The notes below the pieces were generated by a model that made no database searches, was not told the DNA's origin, and saw only the letters and a list, made by a program, of their open reading frames with translations. Shown here piece by piece: positions 16,766-25,030 of a stretch of DNA of 37,792 nt. Origin of the DNA: a virus; the IMG/VR virus record IMGVR_UViG_3300001450_000099, positions 1 through 37,792 of that record; one strand, 5' to 3'. Every line of letters starts with the position of its first letter. The first letter of the stretch is position 1. The translations under genes and the position numbers were made by a program.

Positions 16766-17665
16766 TTATATTTCGTAATATATTACTTGCCAATTTAATG
16801 GTGAATTTCCTGCAGTAGGATTTCCTGTTTTAACTGTCATTTTTATAGCTGCTCCTAGTTGAAATTGAGCATTGCCTGCTAATAATGGATTAGCGTCCTT
16901 TGCAGGCATTGCAAAGTTTGGGCTGCTTCCAATAGGATGTGCTAAACAATTAAATTCAAATATAGGATCTCTTGGAGAACTAGTAGCGCCCTCTACCTGC
17001 AAAATAGTGTTAGTTGCGTAAATAGCAGATGCTGCTCCTCCTAATATAGTAATGTTTACATGAAGAGGCACAATAATTTTTCCTCCTACTCCTGCAATTA
17101 ATGTAATCGGCACTGTATTTAATGTTAAAACTTGGCTAGCATTTATACTACCGCTGGCAAATTTAACAACTCCTATACTAGGAGATAAAGCACTTTCAGG
17201 AACACTTCCTGCAGTTAATTTTGTTCCACTTATTCCAGTTGCTATTTTAGCATCAGTTACTGCTAATGGTTTTATATTATTACTATTAACTATATCACTT
17301 TCTGAAAAATCAGCTAAGAATTTTACATCCCAGCTAGTACTTGTTTTATTATAAACTGCCGTTATTTTACATTTTTTATTCTGCAAATCAGCAGGCATTG
17401 TAGTACCCATTATGCTTAAAGTATTACCATTAAAATTCATATTTGCTGAATATTCAAAATTATATGTAGTAGCATCCGCTACTGTTCCTGCCGCAGCAGC
17501 GATAGATAAGTTTGCTAGCATGGTAATAGGACCAGCGGCACTTTCTAAAATAAATAAATTTACAGGATCAGTTATTGATAAAACAGTACTACTTGCGCCT
17601 ACGGTTTTATATACAATTTGACTTGCTTGTAATTCTAAACTTTCACTTATTGGTATTAAAGGCAT
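16766..17665 (-). CDS. Tail fibre / receptor-binding protein with beta head domain
   Basis: 299 residues. The N-terminal half is strand-rich (YKTVGASSTVLSITDPVNLF; TYNFEYSANMNFNGNTLSIM). A central spacer NIKPLAVTDAKIATGISGTK then SVPESALSPSIG is a standard phage fibre linker pattern. The C-terminal 130 residues (from VKFASGSINASQVLTLN to PLNWQVIYYEI) form a jelly-roll-like unit containing TVKTGNPTAGNSPL, a motif seen in many Bacteroidetes phage fibre tips. The gene is part of the receptor-binding module. Assignment is by composition and these motifs. Confidence 0.72.
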   Translation of the reverse strand: MPLIPISESLELQASQIVYKTVGASSTVLSITDPVNLFILESAAGPITMLANLSIAAAAGTVADATTYNFEYSANMNFNGNTLSIMGTTMPADLQNKKCKITAVYNKTSTSWDVKFLADFSESDIVNSNNIKPLAVTDAKIATGISGTKLTAGSVPESALSPSIGVVKFASGSINASQVLTLNTVPITLIAGVGGKIIVPLHVNITILGGAASAIYATNTILQVEGATSSPRDPIFEFNCLAHPIGSSPNFAMPAKDANPLLAGNAQFQLGAAIKMTVKTGNPTAGNSPLNWQVIYYEI

Positions 17666-17669
17666 TTTT

Positions 17670-18683
17670 TTAAGTTTTATGTAGTTCTACTAAAGTTTGA
17701 AGTGCTGTTAATGCATTTGCTCCATCAGAAGTAACAGTAAATCTAATTGGTATAACATTATTTGTACAATTTATTACCCCAACACTTGCGGCATTTTCAG
17801 ACCAGGCTTGACTAAATTTTGCCTGACCTCTTACTTGGACTGATATATATTCACTAGAAATTGCTAATGATGTATTACTTATTCTTTCTATCCACATATC
17901 AACAATTCCTTGAAATTGTCCAGAATCTGCATTTCCTCCTGCATAAAAATAATTTGGAAATGCTGTTGTATAAAAAAGACCATTTACTAATATTTGTAAG
18001 TTGCCTCCTAATTTGTTTAAGTTGCCTCCTACAATAAATTTTACATGTAGTCTATCCCCATTAGCAGCTAAAGTATTTGCAGGCATTGAGTAAGTATCTA
18101 AAGGAGCCGCTACTGCTGCTGTAGATGATGGCTTTGATAATGTATTTCTTAGTACAGTAACTCCATTTGTACCTACACCAGGAGCTCCCGTGGCGCCAGA
18201 TTGAGTAAAAGTAGCTACTACATTATTATTTAAAGCAAACGTACCATTAGTTACTCTGGTAGCTGCATCTAATGTAAATTCTACATTAGTTCCATTATCA
18301 GTAATTCCAATTATTTTAGCAGTAAAAAATACATTACTATCAAATTCTTTAAATACTCTTATATAACTAGAATATACTCCTGAATCATTAGGAAAGCCTA
18401 TTATAGTTTGCATAAATGCATTTAGATTTATACTATTTGCGTCTACATCATTTATATAAACTTTAGTAGCTAAAGTAGGATTAACATTATTAAATCTTAA
18501 TTCAGTAGCATTTGGGCCTGTTCCTGCCGAGGTACTAAATTTCCACATGGCAGAATTTCCACCAAATACTCCGTTAGATCCATTTGTACCATTAGTACCA
18601 TTAGTACCAGCTGCGCCAGGGGCTCCAGCCGCTCCCGTAGGTATGGTTATGGGTGTAGAATCACAGTTACAATTACAAGACAT
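17670..18683 (-). CDS. Collagen-like fibre protein with cysteine-rich N-terminus
   Basis: 337 residues. It opens with MSCNCNCDST and then a short collagen-like run of seven Gly-X-Y triplets (about residues 17-38: GAAGAPGAAGTNGTNGTNG and onward). The rest is beta-rich; the last 150 residues (from NTLAANGDRLHVKFIVGG to LVELHKT) look like a C-terminal head domain. Short collagen triplet runs trimerise phage fibres. The start lies one base after the stop of the upstream gene, which itself ends in DCNCN. Likely a fibre or spike of the receptor-binding complex. Confidence 0.75.
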   Translation of the reverse strand: MSCNCNCDSTPITIPTGAAGAPGAAGTNGTNGTNGSNGVFGGNSAMWKFSTSAGTGPNATELRFNNVNPTLATKVYINDVDANSINLNAFMQTIIGFPNDSGVYSSYIRVFKEFDSNVFFTAKIIGITDNGTNVEFTLDAATRVTNGTFALNNNVVATFTQSGATGAPGVGTNGVTVLRNTLSKPSSTAAVAAPLDTYSMPANTLAANGDRLHVKFIVGGNLNKLGGNLQILVNGLFYTTAFPNYFYAGGNADSGQFQGIVDMWIERISNTSLAISSEYISVQVRGQAKFSQAWSENAASVGVINCTNNVIPIRFTVTSDGANALTALQTLVELHKT

Positions 18684-18684
18684 A

Positions 18685-19275
18685 TCAATTACAATTACAG
18701 TCGTTAAAAGTTGTTATTTTTGTTAATGTTTTTAGTAAGGTATTTGCTGTTGAAGAATCGCCACAACTTATTGCGCTCTTAATAGCTCTTAAATATCCTT
18801 CTGCTATAATAGCTACTTCCATTAACTCGGAGGCATCACAATCAGAGCAGCATAAATTTGTTGCTACTTTTGCCCACATTTTATCAACGGAACATTCAAC
18901 GTTGCATAAAAAATAAGGACATAAAGTGGCTAGGTAAGTTCCAGGATTGGTTGCTCCAGGTGTTGTTACTATTGTATAGACAATAGAATATTTTCCATCA
19001 ACCCAAGCGGCTGAATTAGCTAATGTAAAATTAGTAAAGGGAAAAGTTCCTGTTACGGGATTGGGTATCTGCGTAGTTACTGTTGTAGTTGTAGTAAGTC
19101 CTGCAGGATCTGTTATTGCTATTGTAGCAGTTGCTACTTCACTTGCTAATACTGTAGCGGCATTTTGCCACCCTGTTGGATTACTACTTACATGGTATAC
19201 CCCCGTAGAATCAGTCGCTTTTAATGTTTTGCATTTGTCTGTTAGACACACTGATATTTTGGGCTCGAATGCCAT
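18685..19275 (-). CDS. Fibre-module protein with Ig-like N-terminus and cysteine-rich C-terminus
   Basis: 196 residues. The first 125 are strand-rich with paired cysteines (SVCLTDKCKTLKATDSTGVY; TLCPYFLCNVECSV), suggesting an immunoglobulin-like sandwich. The last 60 are helical and cysteine-rich (NLCCSDCDASELMEVA; IKSAISCGDSS) and end FNDCNCN. No signal peptide, so the cysteines are not for export through the Sec system. The C-terminal helical part resembles the 84-residue protein encoded at 16510-16764. It is the first gene after the 19276-19344 gap with its hairpin, leading the fibre module. Function inferred as virion surface or adaptor protein. Confidence 0.65.
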   Translation of the reverse strand: MAFEPKISVCLTDKCKTLKATDSTGVYHVSSNPTGWQNAATVLASEVATATIAITDPAGLTTTTTVTTQIPNPVTGTFPFTNFTLANSAAWVDGKYSIVYTIVTTPGATNPGTYLATLCPYFLCNVECSVDKMWAKVATNLCCSDCDASELMEVAIIAEGYLRAIKSAISCGDSSTANTLLKTLTKITTFNDCNCN

Positions 19276-19297
19276 GAATAAAACGGTTTAAGGAATT

Positions 19298-19317
19298 GCG
19301 GGAGTATGGGCTCCCGC
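19298..19317. terminator. GC-rich hairpin between virion protein gene and fibre module
   Basis: A perfect 7-bp inverted repeat, GCGGGAG at 19298-19304 and CTCCCGC at 19311-19317, with a 6-base loop, is the most GC-rich element in this A+T-rich gap. On the plus strand it is followed by TTTT; on the minus strand, the direction of transcription here, it is followed by AATTCC, so it lacks a U-run. It could act as a partial terminator or an mRNA 3'-end stabiliser that raises output of the 422-residue virion gene relative to the fibre genes. Confidence 0.5.
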
Positions 19318-19344
19318 TTTTCCAGGTTAACAATTAAAAATTAA

Positions 19345-20613
19345 TTATACAGTTTGTGTAGCAAACCCATTGGCAACTGCCCATGCATTTATTACATCCT
19401 GTGTTGAAGATACTACACCAGTAATTCCAGTACCATATCCTCCCGTTTTATCATAACAAACATAAACTTGGAATGGAGAAGGCTTATTACCTTGTATTGT
19501 TCCACCACCTTGAGTGTCTTCTGCTTCTAAATAAACCATTCCGTATCCAGTGCTTGTAGAAACTGTGTTCTGAGCAATTACTGGAGGTGGAGTTCCTATT
19601 CTTTCGATAAGACCATGTACACCTTGAGAAGAGAACCATTCCATTTCAGCAACTGCTTCATATGTTCCTGTTCCTTCCGATGCGGCTGTAGTAAATGCTA
19701 AACTTGTAGCTCCAAATCCTGAAAGTGTTACTTCAAATCTAGATTTTCCATACTTAAATACACCTCTTTCAAATTTCATTGGTAAACCAGTCATAACAAT
19801 ACCCCAGTTCCCTGCTGCAGCAACTGCATTAGTCATCACAGAAACATTACCATGAGCAACAACAGCTGAAGTTCCTTCAAATGCTCTGTCTAGAGTAATA
19901 GTAGAAGAAGCTGTGTAAGCTGTAATTTTGTATACTTTACCAGTACCACCTGCAACAGCAGTAGCAAATCTAATGTAACCGCCAACTAAACCAGCGTTAG
20001 TAACAGTACCATTAATTGCAACTACTTTAGATCCGTTAGTAGCAGTAAAAGTTGTAGCAGTTCCTGTACGAGCAGATGAAGTAGCGCTGTTAATGATTTC
20101 AAATTTGATAACTTTTTCTGGCTCACTAACAAAGTTAGCTACTAAAGAAGTTGTTAATCCTTCACAAACTGCTTGTTGAGTCGCAGCTGCGCTAGAAGTA
20201 AATGCTCCAAACTTTAACATTTGTTTGTTAGCAAATACTGATTGATTATCATAACGAATTACTCTCATTAAATAATCATTGCTATTAAGTGCTGTAATAG
20301 CTGTAGCGGCAGTAACGCCATCATAACCAACATTGGTTAATTGTTCAACAGCAGCTACAGGAGCAGTACCTATATACCTTTTTAAATTACTAGGATTTAT
20401 AGTGGGACTCCAAAGTAATCCTTTTGGGTCTCTACCTACTATTTTAATATTAGTACCAGGAAGTGTAGATGCAGTAGTCATTACAACTCCCGCTTCGTTA
20501 GTTACGATAGTATCTCCTACTTTTAAACTGTCAAGATCAGTAACAGGAGCGGTTCTTGCAGCATTTTTAGTGATGATAACGTGCTGTGCGTTATTTGTAG
20601 TCATATATGACAT
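19345..20613 (-). CDS. Abundant-type virion protein (capsid decoration or head/tail surface candidate)
   Basis: 422 residues rich in T, A, V, G and S, with few cysteines and no TM segment. N-terminal VIITKNAARTAPVTDLDSLK followed by VGDTIVTNEAGVV is a beta-type start; a central repeat-like stretch (TATTFTATNGSKVVAINGTV; KVYKITAYTASSTITLDRAF) resembles an Ig-like inserted domain; the C-terminal part has EAVAEMEWFSSQGVHGLIER and AEDTQGGGTIQGNKP. The gene is well separated on both sides and ends before a stable hairpin, as expected for a strongly expressed structural gene. The family is not certain: auxiliary capsid protein or main surface protein of neck or tail are both possible. Confidence 0.65.
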   Translation of the reverse strand: MSYMTTNNAQHVIITKNAARTAPVTDLDSLKVGDTIVTNEAGVVMTTASTLPGTNIKIVGRDPKGLLWSPTINPSNLKRYIGTAPVAAVEQLTNVGYDGVTAATAITALNSNDYLMRVIRYDNQSVFANKQMLKFGAFTSSAAATQQAVCEGLTTSLVANFVSEPEKVIKFEIINSATSSARTGTATTFTATNGSKVVAINGTVTNAGLVGGYIRFATAVAGGTGKVYKITAYTASSTITLDRAFEGTSAVVAHGNVSVMTNAVAAAGNWGIVMTGLPMKFERGVFKYGKSRFEVTLSGFGATSLAFTTAASEGTGTYEAVAEMEWFSSQGVHGLIERIGTPPPVIAQNTVSTSTGYGMVYLEAEDTQGGGTIQGNKPSPFQVYVCYDKTGGYGTGITGVVSSTQDVINAWAVANGFATQTV

Positions 20614-20641
20614 GTCTTTAGGTTTTTGTTATTAAAAATAA

Positions 20642-21370
20642 TTAGTCAATTTCCAAGTTTTCTAATTTCTTAGATTGGAACCTGGGGTCCATAATATTTT
20701 CTAAAGCAAATTCTACTGCTTTTCCTACAATATCTCTATGTAGACTTTGGTCTAATTCACAATTTACACCATTTGTAATACTAATTTCTAATGGTTTCTT
20801 CAAATATCGTAAAAAATATTTAGTTATTGTGTATGATCCGTCAGAAATTAACTCATGTCTTTGAGGAATTGTAGGATCTATAGTAACTCTACTATAGTCA
20901 ATTCTCCAAATAAGTTTATCATAAGGTTCTTTCCATGGATTCTCTTTGTTGATATTAAACATATCGTGTGTTATTGGTTTAATATCAATCACTTTATTTA
21001 CTCCATCACATACTATATCAGTTTCTGCTCTTTCTGTTATAGCGTATAAAAAATCTGAAGGCAGATTAAAAAAAGTACCATTCGGTAAATTACCAAATTG
21101 ATTTGCTGAAATAGCAGTGGTTAATGTACCACTACTATCTACAGCATCTCTAATTAATTCAGAAAGATCTTGTCTTCTTTTTTCAGAAGCTTCGAAACCC
21201 TGTCTCAATCTATTTAAACCTCTATAGTTTATCTCAATAATTGATTCCTGACCCCTGTTTAGAAACAAAGATATTTCATTATCTGTATATCCAGGAGCAG
21301 CTAAATTAGTTATACGGTCATAACCAATTAAGAACTCTTGTTTCATATCAGCAGCGGTAAGGAATTTCAT
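20642..21370 (-). CDS. Head-tail connector / ring-type protein
   Basis: 242 residues. The helical N-terminus (KFLTAADMKQEFLIGYDRIT, then GYTDNEISLFLNRGQESII) is followed by FFNLPSDFLYAITERAETDI and, near the C-terminus, ITKYFLRYLKKPLEISI. The LPSDFLY element and the W-R-I-D-Y plus R-Y-L-K-K-P pattern are characteristic of connector-type proteins in crAss-like phages. The stop of the 289-residue upstream gene overlaps this region by one base (TAATG), so the two are probably co-translated. It is distinct from the two other ring-type proteins at 8716-9621 and 10133-10840. Confidence 0.72.
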   Translation of the reverse strand: MKFLTAADMKQEFLIGYDRITNLAAPGYTDNEISLFLNRGQESIIEINYRGLNRLRQGFEASEKRRQDLSELIRDAVDSSGTLTTAISANQFGNLPNGTFFNLPSDFLYAITERAETDIVCDGVNKVIDIKPITHDMFNINKENPWKEPYDKLIWRIDYSRVTIDPTIPQRHELISDGSYTITKYFLRYLKKPLEISITNGVNCELDQSLHRDIVGKAVEFALENIMDPRFQSKKLENLEID

Positions 21371-22239
21371 TAGTTACTTAATTCTACTTGGTTTTTAATT
21401 TTTAAATATACATCTTGATTAACAGTATCTTTTAACCAGTCTATAGTTTCTAAAAGAGTTCCTCCAATTTTATCTCCACCTGGAAGATAATATCGAGTTT
21501 CTTTTTTGCTTATAGCTCCTGATTTAATTGCATCTTCAAGAAATATTTTCATTTCAAAATGTGTATCATTAATAACTTCTAAAAGTTTATTTAATGTAAC
21601 ATCATCCTCAATAAGCTCATCAATTTTAGTATAAAGAACTTTTGATTTTACGCTTTTACCAGGATCAGCCCCATAAACACGTAATACATTTCTCATTTTC
21701 TCTCTACTATTTTCGATTTTACCTAAAAATTTGTAAGCATCTTTCCGTTTATTTGCTTTTGCAACTTTAACTTCAGTTTCAATTTCTTCATCTTGAATAG
21801 CGAACATGTGAGCTCCAGAAGCGTATCTTTGCTCCCAAGTTGGGGCGCATCTAGGATCCACTACTAACACTCGCCATCTTAGATTATCAATTGGATCTGA
21901 TAAATCTAAATCGCAACCGTCTTTATCTAATTTAATTCTAAAAGAATGCCAAAAGTTATCTTCTTTTTTATAAATAGATAAATCTCCAGGATTAAGAAAT
22001 AATTCTTGTTCAAAGAATGCTTGCTCATCTCTAGTTAAAACCTGTACTAGTTGTTTTCTTCTTGAGTCTACTGGTAGACAAGTTTCAAGAAAACATCCTG
22101 AGTACATAAATCTTCCATCATGATCTTCAGGAAGCCAACCTCCATTACGAGGAACGGGAACTACCTTAACTTTTTTATTGATAAGGTAGTTTTTTGTTCC
22201 TGTTTTGGATTCTTTTGTATCTCCGACAATTTTTTCCAT
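21370..22239 (-). CDS. Conserved crAss-like virion protein downstream of MCP
   Basis: 289 residues. Recognisable blocks are PRNGGWLPEDHDGRFMYSG, LTRDEQAFFEQEL, NPGDLSIYKKEDNFWHSFRI and LDLSDPIDNLRWRVL, which I associate with a conserved protein found immediately after the MCP in crAss-like phages. The second half is a charged helical region (from EVKVAKANKRKDAYKFLGKI). It has no TM segment or catalytic motif. It is probably an accessory head component or head-completion protein; the exact role is not known to me. Confidence 0.7.
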   Translation of the reverse strand: MEKIVGDTKESKTGTKNYLINKKVKVVPVPRNGGWLPEDHDGRFMYSGCFLETCLPVDSRRKQLVQVLTRDEQAFFEQELFLNPGDLSIYKKEDNFWHSFRIKLDKDGCDLDLSDPIDNLRWRVLVVDPRCAPTWEQRYASGAHMFAIQDEEIETEVKVAKANKRKDAYKFLGKIENSREKMRNVLRVYGADPGKSVKSKVLYTKIDELIEDDVTLNKLLEVINDTHFEMKIFLEDAIKSGAISKKETRYYLPGGDKIGGTLLETIDWLKDTVNQDVYLKIKNQVELSN

Positions 22240-22268
22240 AGTTACTCTGTTTTCAGTTTTATATTATA

Positions 22269-23753
22269 TTATGCTAAAAGATTAGGAATATATTCAGCCA
22301 TTCTCATTGGGTTCTTAACCATAATACCACCAATGTAAGCTTTATGAACTTCATATCCATCAACAGAACTTGCAGCCATTGAAGGAGCAGTTAAATTGTC
22401 ATATGGAGTATAAGGATCACGAAGACCAGGAATGTATCTAAACATTTCAGTATCACCTTTAAGAGCTACTTTTTTGATATTAGCATCTCCATCAGCAGTA
22501 CCGAAATCCATAATAGTATAACGTCTAGATTCTGCAAGACCACCATCTGGGTGATAAAGCTTGTTACGAATCGGATCATCATACTGAGGTACATGCATAA
22601 GTTCTACTGTAATACCATTAACAGTCTTGTACTCTAAGAACTGACCTCTATATCCTAGTGAGTTTTCACCTTTAAGATAAATTCTATCGTCAGTAAAGTT
22701 TGGAGTAAAGTTAGAAGCTTTAGCTTCTGCTGCTTTGTGGAATTGGAACATACCATATTCACCTGTACCTAATACAAATCTTCTTTTATCTTCAGGTAAT
22801 TTACCAACTGAAAGACCTAAAAGAGTCTCAGTTAAATAATCTAAATCGAAGTTATTGTAATAGAATTGGTTAGAAGGAGCAATTTGCTCTCTTAAACCTG
22901 CTCCAGAACGAATTTCAAATCCAGAATCACCGCTGTTACCATAAGTACCATCACTTTTTCTATTTGAAGATCCGAACATCATTAAACGAGCTACTTCTCT
23001 ACGGCATTGTACCATAAAATCGTAATCAAGTTTTTTGATCCAAGCTGTCTGAGTTTTTCCATTTTGATCTTTCCAAGAAAATGCCAATGGCTTATTTTTT
23101 CCTTTTCTGATCATGTTTCCTGGAACCGTGTATTGTTTACGAATCATACTCATTACATTCTGCATTCTGAATGGAGAAGTATGGTGAGTTAATCCACCTC
23201 TTTTAGAAAGAGTTTGCTCTACTAAAGAATATTCTTTAGACCATCTTGTTCCTGCAACGATATCCGTTAATGGAACAAAAAGATTGTCATCTCCTGTAAC
23301 TAATTCTACAAGACATAACCAATTAGTACCACTAGCAACTGGATCTGTTACAATTCTTAATTTATAAAGATCTGGTTTTTCGCCTACAATTACATCTGTA
23401 GCTTCAAAGTATCTTTCTGGAAACTCAAGTACAAATCTTGTGTGGTTTTTACCAGGCTCTGCTGTAGCTGCTAGTGCGCCTTTATTAAGGTCTGCATAAG
23501 CTGCAATACAAGGAATATTTTTTTCATCCGCACCTTGAAGAAACCATTCGTATGGTCTGTCATCATCAAGATATTCCACTGGAAATTGATTCATAAAGCT
23601 AATTAAATCATCGCCAAGATTTACCTTGTAAATGTTTTCAATTAAGCTAGACACTAGTTGCGGTTCTTGTGCGAACAACGCTCCTAGATGATTTTCTGTA
23701 GTCAAGCCTGTCCAATCTTTAGGCTCGTACTTCTGGAGTTTACTAACTAACAT
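22269..23753 (-). CDS. Major capsid protein (crAss-like, HK97-fold family)
   Basis: 494 residues, the typical length for crAss-like major capsid proteins, which adopt the HK97 fold. The N-terminus has FAQEPQLVSSLIENIYKVN; the central RREVARLMMFGSSNRKSDGTY segment and the C-terminal YTIMDFGTADGDANIKKVAL, then SSVDGYEVHKAYIGGIMVKN and P-MRMAEYIPN, are the group's usual MCP signatures. It follows the scaffold candidate after a 26-base gap and precedes the connector genes. There is no N-terminal prohead-type leader that I can recognise; scaffolding is probably supplied by the separate upstream gene. Confidence 0.93.
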   Translation of the reverse strand: MLVSKLQKYEPKDWTGLTTENHLGALFAQEPQLVSSLIENIYKVNLGDDLISFMNQFPVEYLDDDRPYEWFLQGADEKNIPCIAAYADLNKGALAATAEPGKNHTRFVLEFPERYFEATDVIVGEKPDLYKLRIVTDPVASGTNWLCLVELVTGDDNLFVPLTDIVAGTRWSKEYSLVEQTLSKRGGLTHHTSPFRMQNVMSMIRKQYTVPGNMIRKGKNKPLAFSWKDQNGKTQTAWIKKLDYDFMVQCRREVARLMMFGSSNRKSDGTYGNSGDSGFEIRSGAGLREQIAPSNQFYYNNFDLDYLTETLLGLSVGKLPEDKRRFVLGTGEYGMFQFHKAAEAKASNFTPNFTDDRIYLKGENSLGYRGQFLEYKTVNGITVELMHVPQYDDPIRNKLYHPDGGLAESRRYTIMDFGTADGDANIKKVALKGDTEMFRYIPGLRDPYTPYDNLTAPSMAASSVDGYEVHKAYIGGIMVKNPMRMAEYIPNLLA

Positions 23754-23779
23754 TATATTTGTTTTTTATTGATTTACGT

Positions 23780-24943
23780 TTAAATATTATTTGAAAATTG
23801 TTTCATACTATTTAAGAAACTTTCAGTTTCCTCAGTTCTTGGGATATTAGGATTTTTTCCTGCAAATCCAGAACTAGTACTTTCTAATTGCTTTTTTAGT
23901 TTACTAACTGCGGAGCTTGTTTGAACATTAGTTATTTTACTAAAGTCTCCATCAAAAACTCCAAGATTTGTTAGATAATGTAAAGTTAATTCAAACTTTA
24001 GAGGGTCTTGCGCTCTTTTTGCCATTACTGCATTCATAGGTTGCCCTTCTGGAGAATTATCTACTATATTAGTTAGTGAATCATATAATTTATCCTTAGC
24101 TTTTTTTGATAAAGCAATTCCAGGAATAATTTCATTAGATGTATCTACAGCATTTTTAATATCCTCTAGAGTTTTCTTATTCATATTTTCCTGTAGCTCC
24201 CTGTTTTCCTTAGCTTTTTTCTTTAATTCACTTTGATTATAAGTCTCTAATTGTTTTAAAGCAGTTAAAGCATCGGTAGCTTCGTCTTCTAAAACTTCAG
24301 AATCTTCAAAAACTTTTAACCTTTTAAGTATCTTAGCCTCTGAATGACCTCTATTTTGAAGGTCTTGTTTTATAAGATACTTTTGAAGTTCTACATTTTC
24401 AGATAAAACCTCATCCGTAATTCCTCCATACTCAATTTGCTTTGACTTTGTCTGAATTATTCTATCTAAAGGAACTCCTTCTTGATAATTTTCTATTAAG
24501 TCAATAATTGGCTTAGGTAGGCTTTTTACCCATTTAGTAGTTTTATTATCTATTTCAGAATTTATAAGACTGAATAAATCATCTACCTTACCGCCAAATT
24601 CTTCAGGAAGTTCTGTAATAACTCCCTCCTCAACTAAGGCCTTAGCCAGAGTTACTAAACTAGAAGTTGACGGAGAATCACCATGGTCTTGTTGAGAAGG
24701 GTTATTTGGTTTAATATTTTCATTAGAAGTTTCTATTACTTCTATTAAATCTTCTAGCTCTTTCTCTGATTTTTTCTCTGTTTTATTTAAATTTTCATCA
24801 TTAGTTGATTTATTATCAGCTAAGTCAATAGTATCAGGCTGTTTTATTGATGATTTGCCTTCTGCTTCATTTACGACTATCATGTCATCGCCTAGAGAAT
24901 TACCTAAGTCGACACCTGAAAAATCTATTTCTCCGTTATCCAT
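23780..24943 (-). CDS. Scaffolding protein candidate
   Basis: 387 residues, acidic at the N-terminus (many D, E, N and S up to about residue 95) and highly helical afterwards, with a long charged coiled-coil region (about 190-260, including LKQLETYNQSELKKKAKENR). The C-terminus has TNVQTSSAVSKLKKQLESTS. This composition, and its place directly upstream of the MCP gene, is typical of phage scaffolding proteins, which direct procapsid assembly and then leave. No protease motif was found. Assignment is from composition and position. Confidence 0.75.
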   Translation of the reverse strand: MDNGEIDFSGVDLGNSLGDDMIVVNEAEGKSSIKQPDTIDLADNKSTNDENLNKTEKKSEKELEDLIEVIETSNENIKPNNPSQQDHGDSPSTSSLVTLAKALVEEGVITELPEEFGGKVDDLFSLINSEIDNKTTKWVKSLPKPIIDLIENYQEGVPLDRIIQTKSKQIEYGGITDEVLSENVELQKYLIKQDLQNRGHSEAKILKRLKVFEDSEVLEDEATDALTALKQLETYNQSELKKKAKENRELQENMNKKTLEDIKNAVDTSNEIIPGIALSKKAKDKLYDSLTNIVDNSPEGQPMNAVMAKRAQDPLKFELTLHYLTNLGVFDGDFSKITNVQTSSAVSKLKKQLESTSSGFAGKNPNIPRTEETESFLNSMKQFSNNI

Positions 24944-24983
24944 ATTACAATATTAAGTTTTTATTTTTATTTTTACACTTTTT

Positions 24984-25000
24984 TATTAGACAATCTAATA
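24984..25000. repeat. Inverted repeat in gap between scaffold and giant protein genes
   Basis: TATTAGA at 24984-24990 and TCTAATA at 24994-25000 form a perfect 7-bp inverted repeat around a 3-base loop in the 87-base gap 24944-25030. It includes TTAGACAA, a short sequence that also occurs near 3650 (reverse orientation) and, as TTAGACA, beside the promoter at 37401. The rest of the gap is A+T-rich, and I saw no consensus promoter in it. It could be an operator or a weak RNA hairpin. Confidence 0.35.
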
Positions 25001-25030
25001 CCAAAAATTAGTTCTTTATAGCTTTTTCTG

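Noticed and set aside
24944-25030. Intrinsic terminator for the giant gene or promoter for the scaffold gene
   Set aside because: On the minus strand the inverted repeat is followed by A residues, not T, and no TTTG-N19-TAnnTTTG match was found in the gap.
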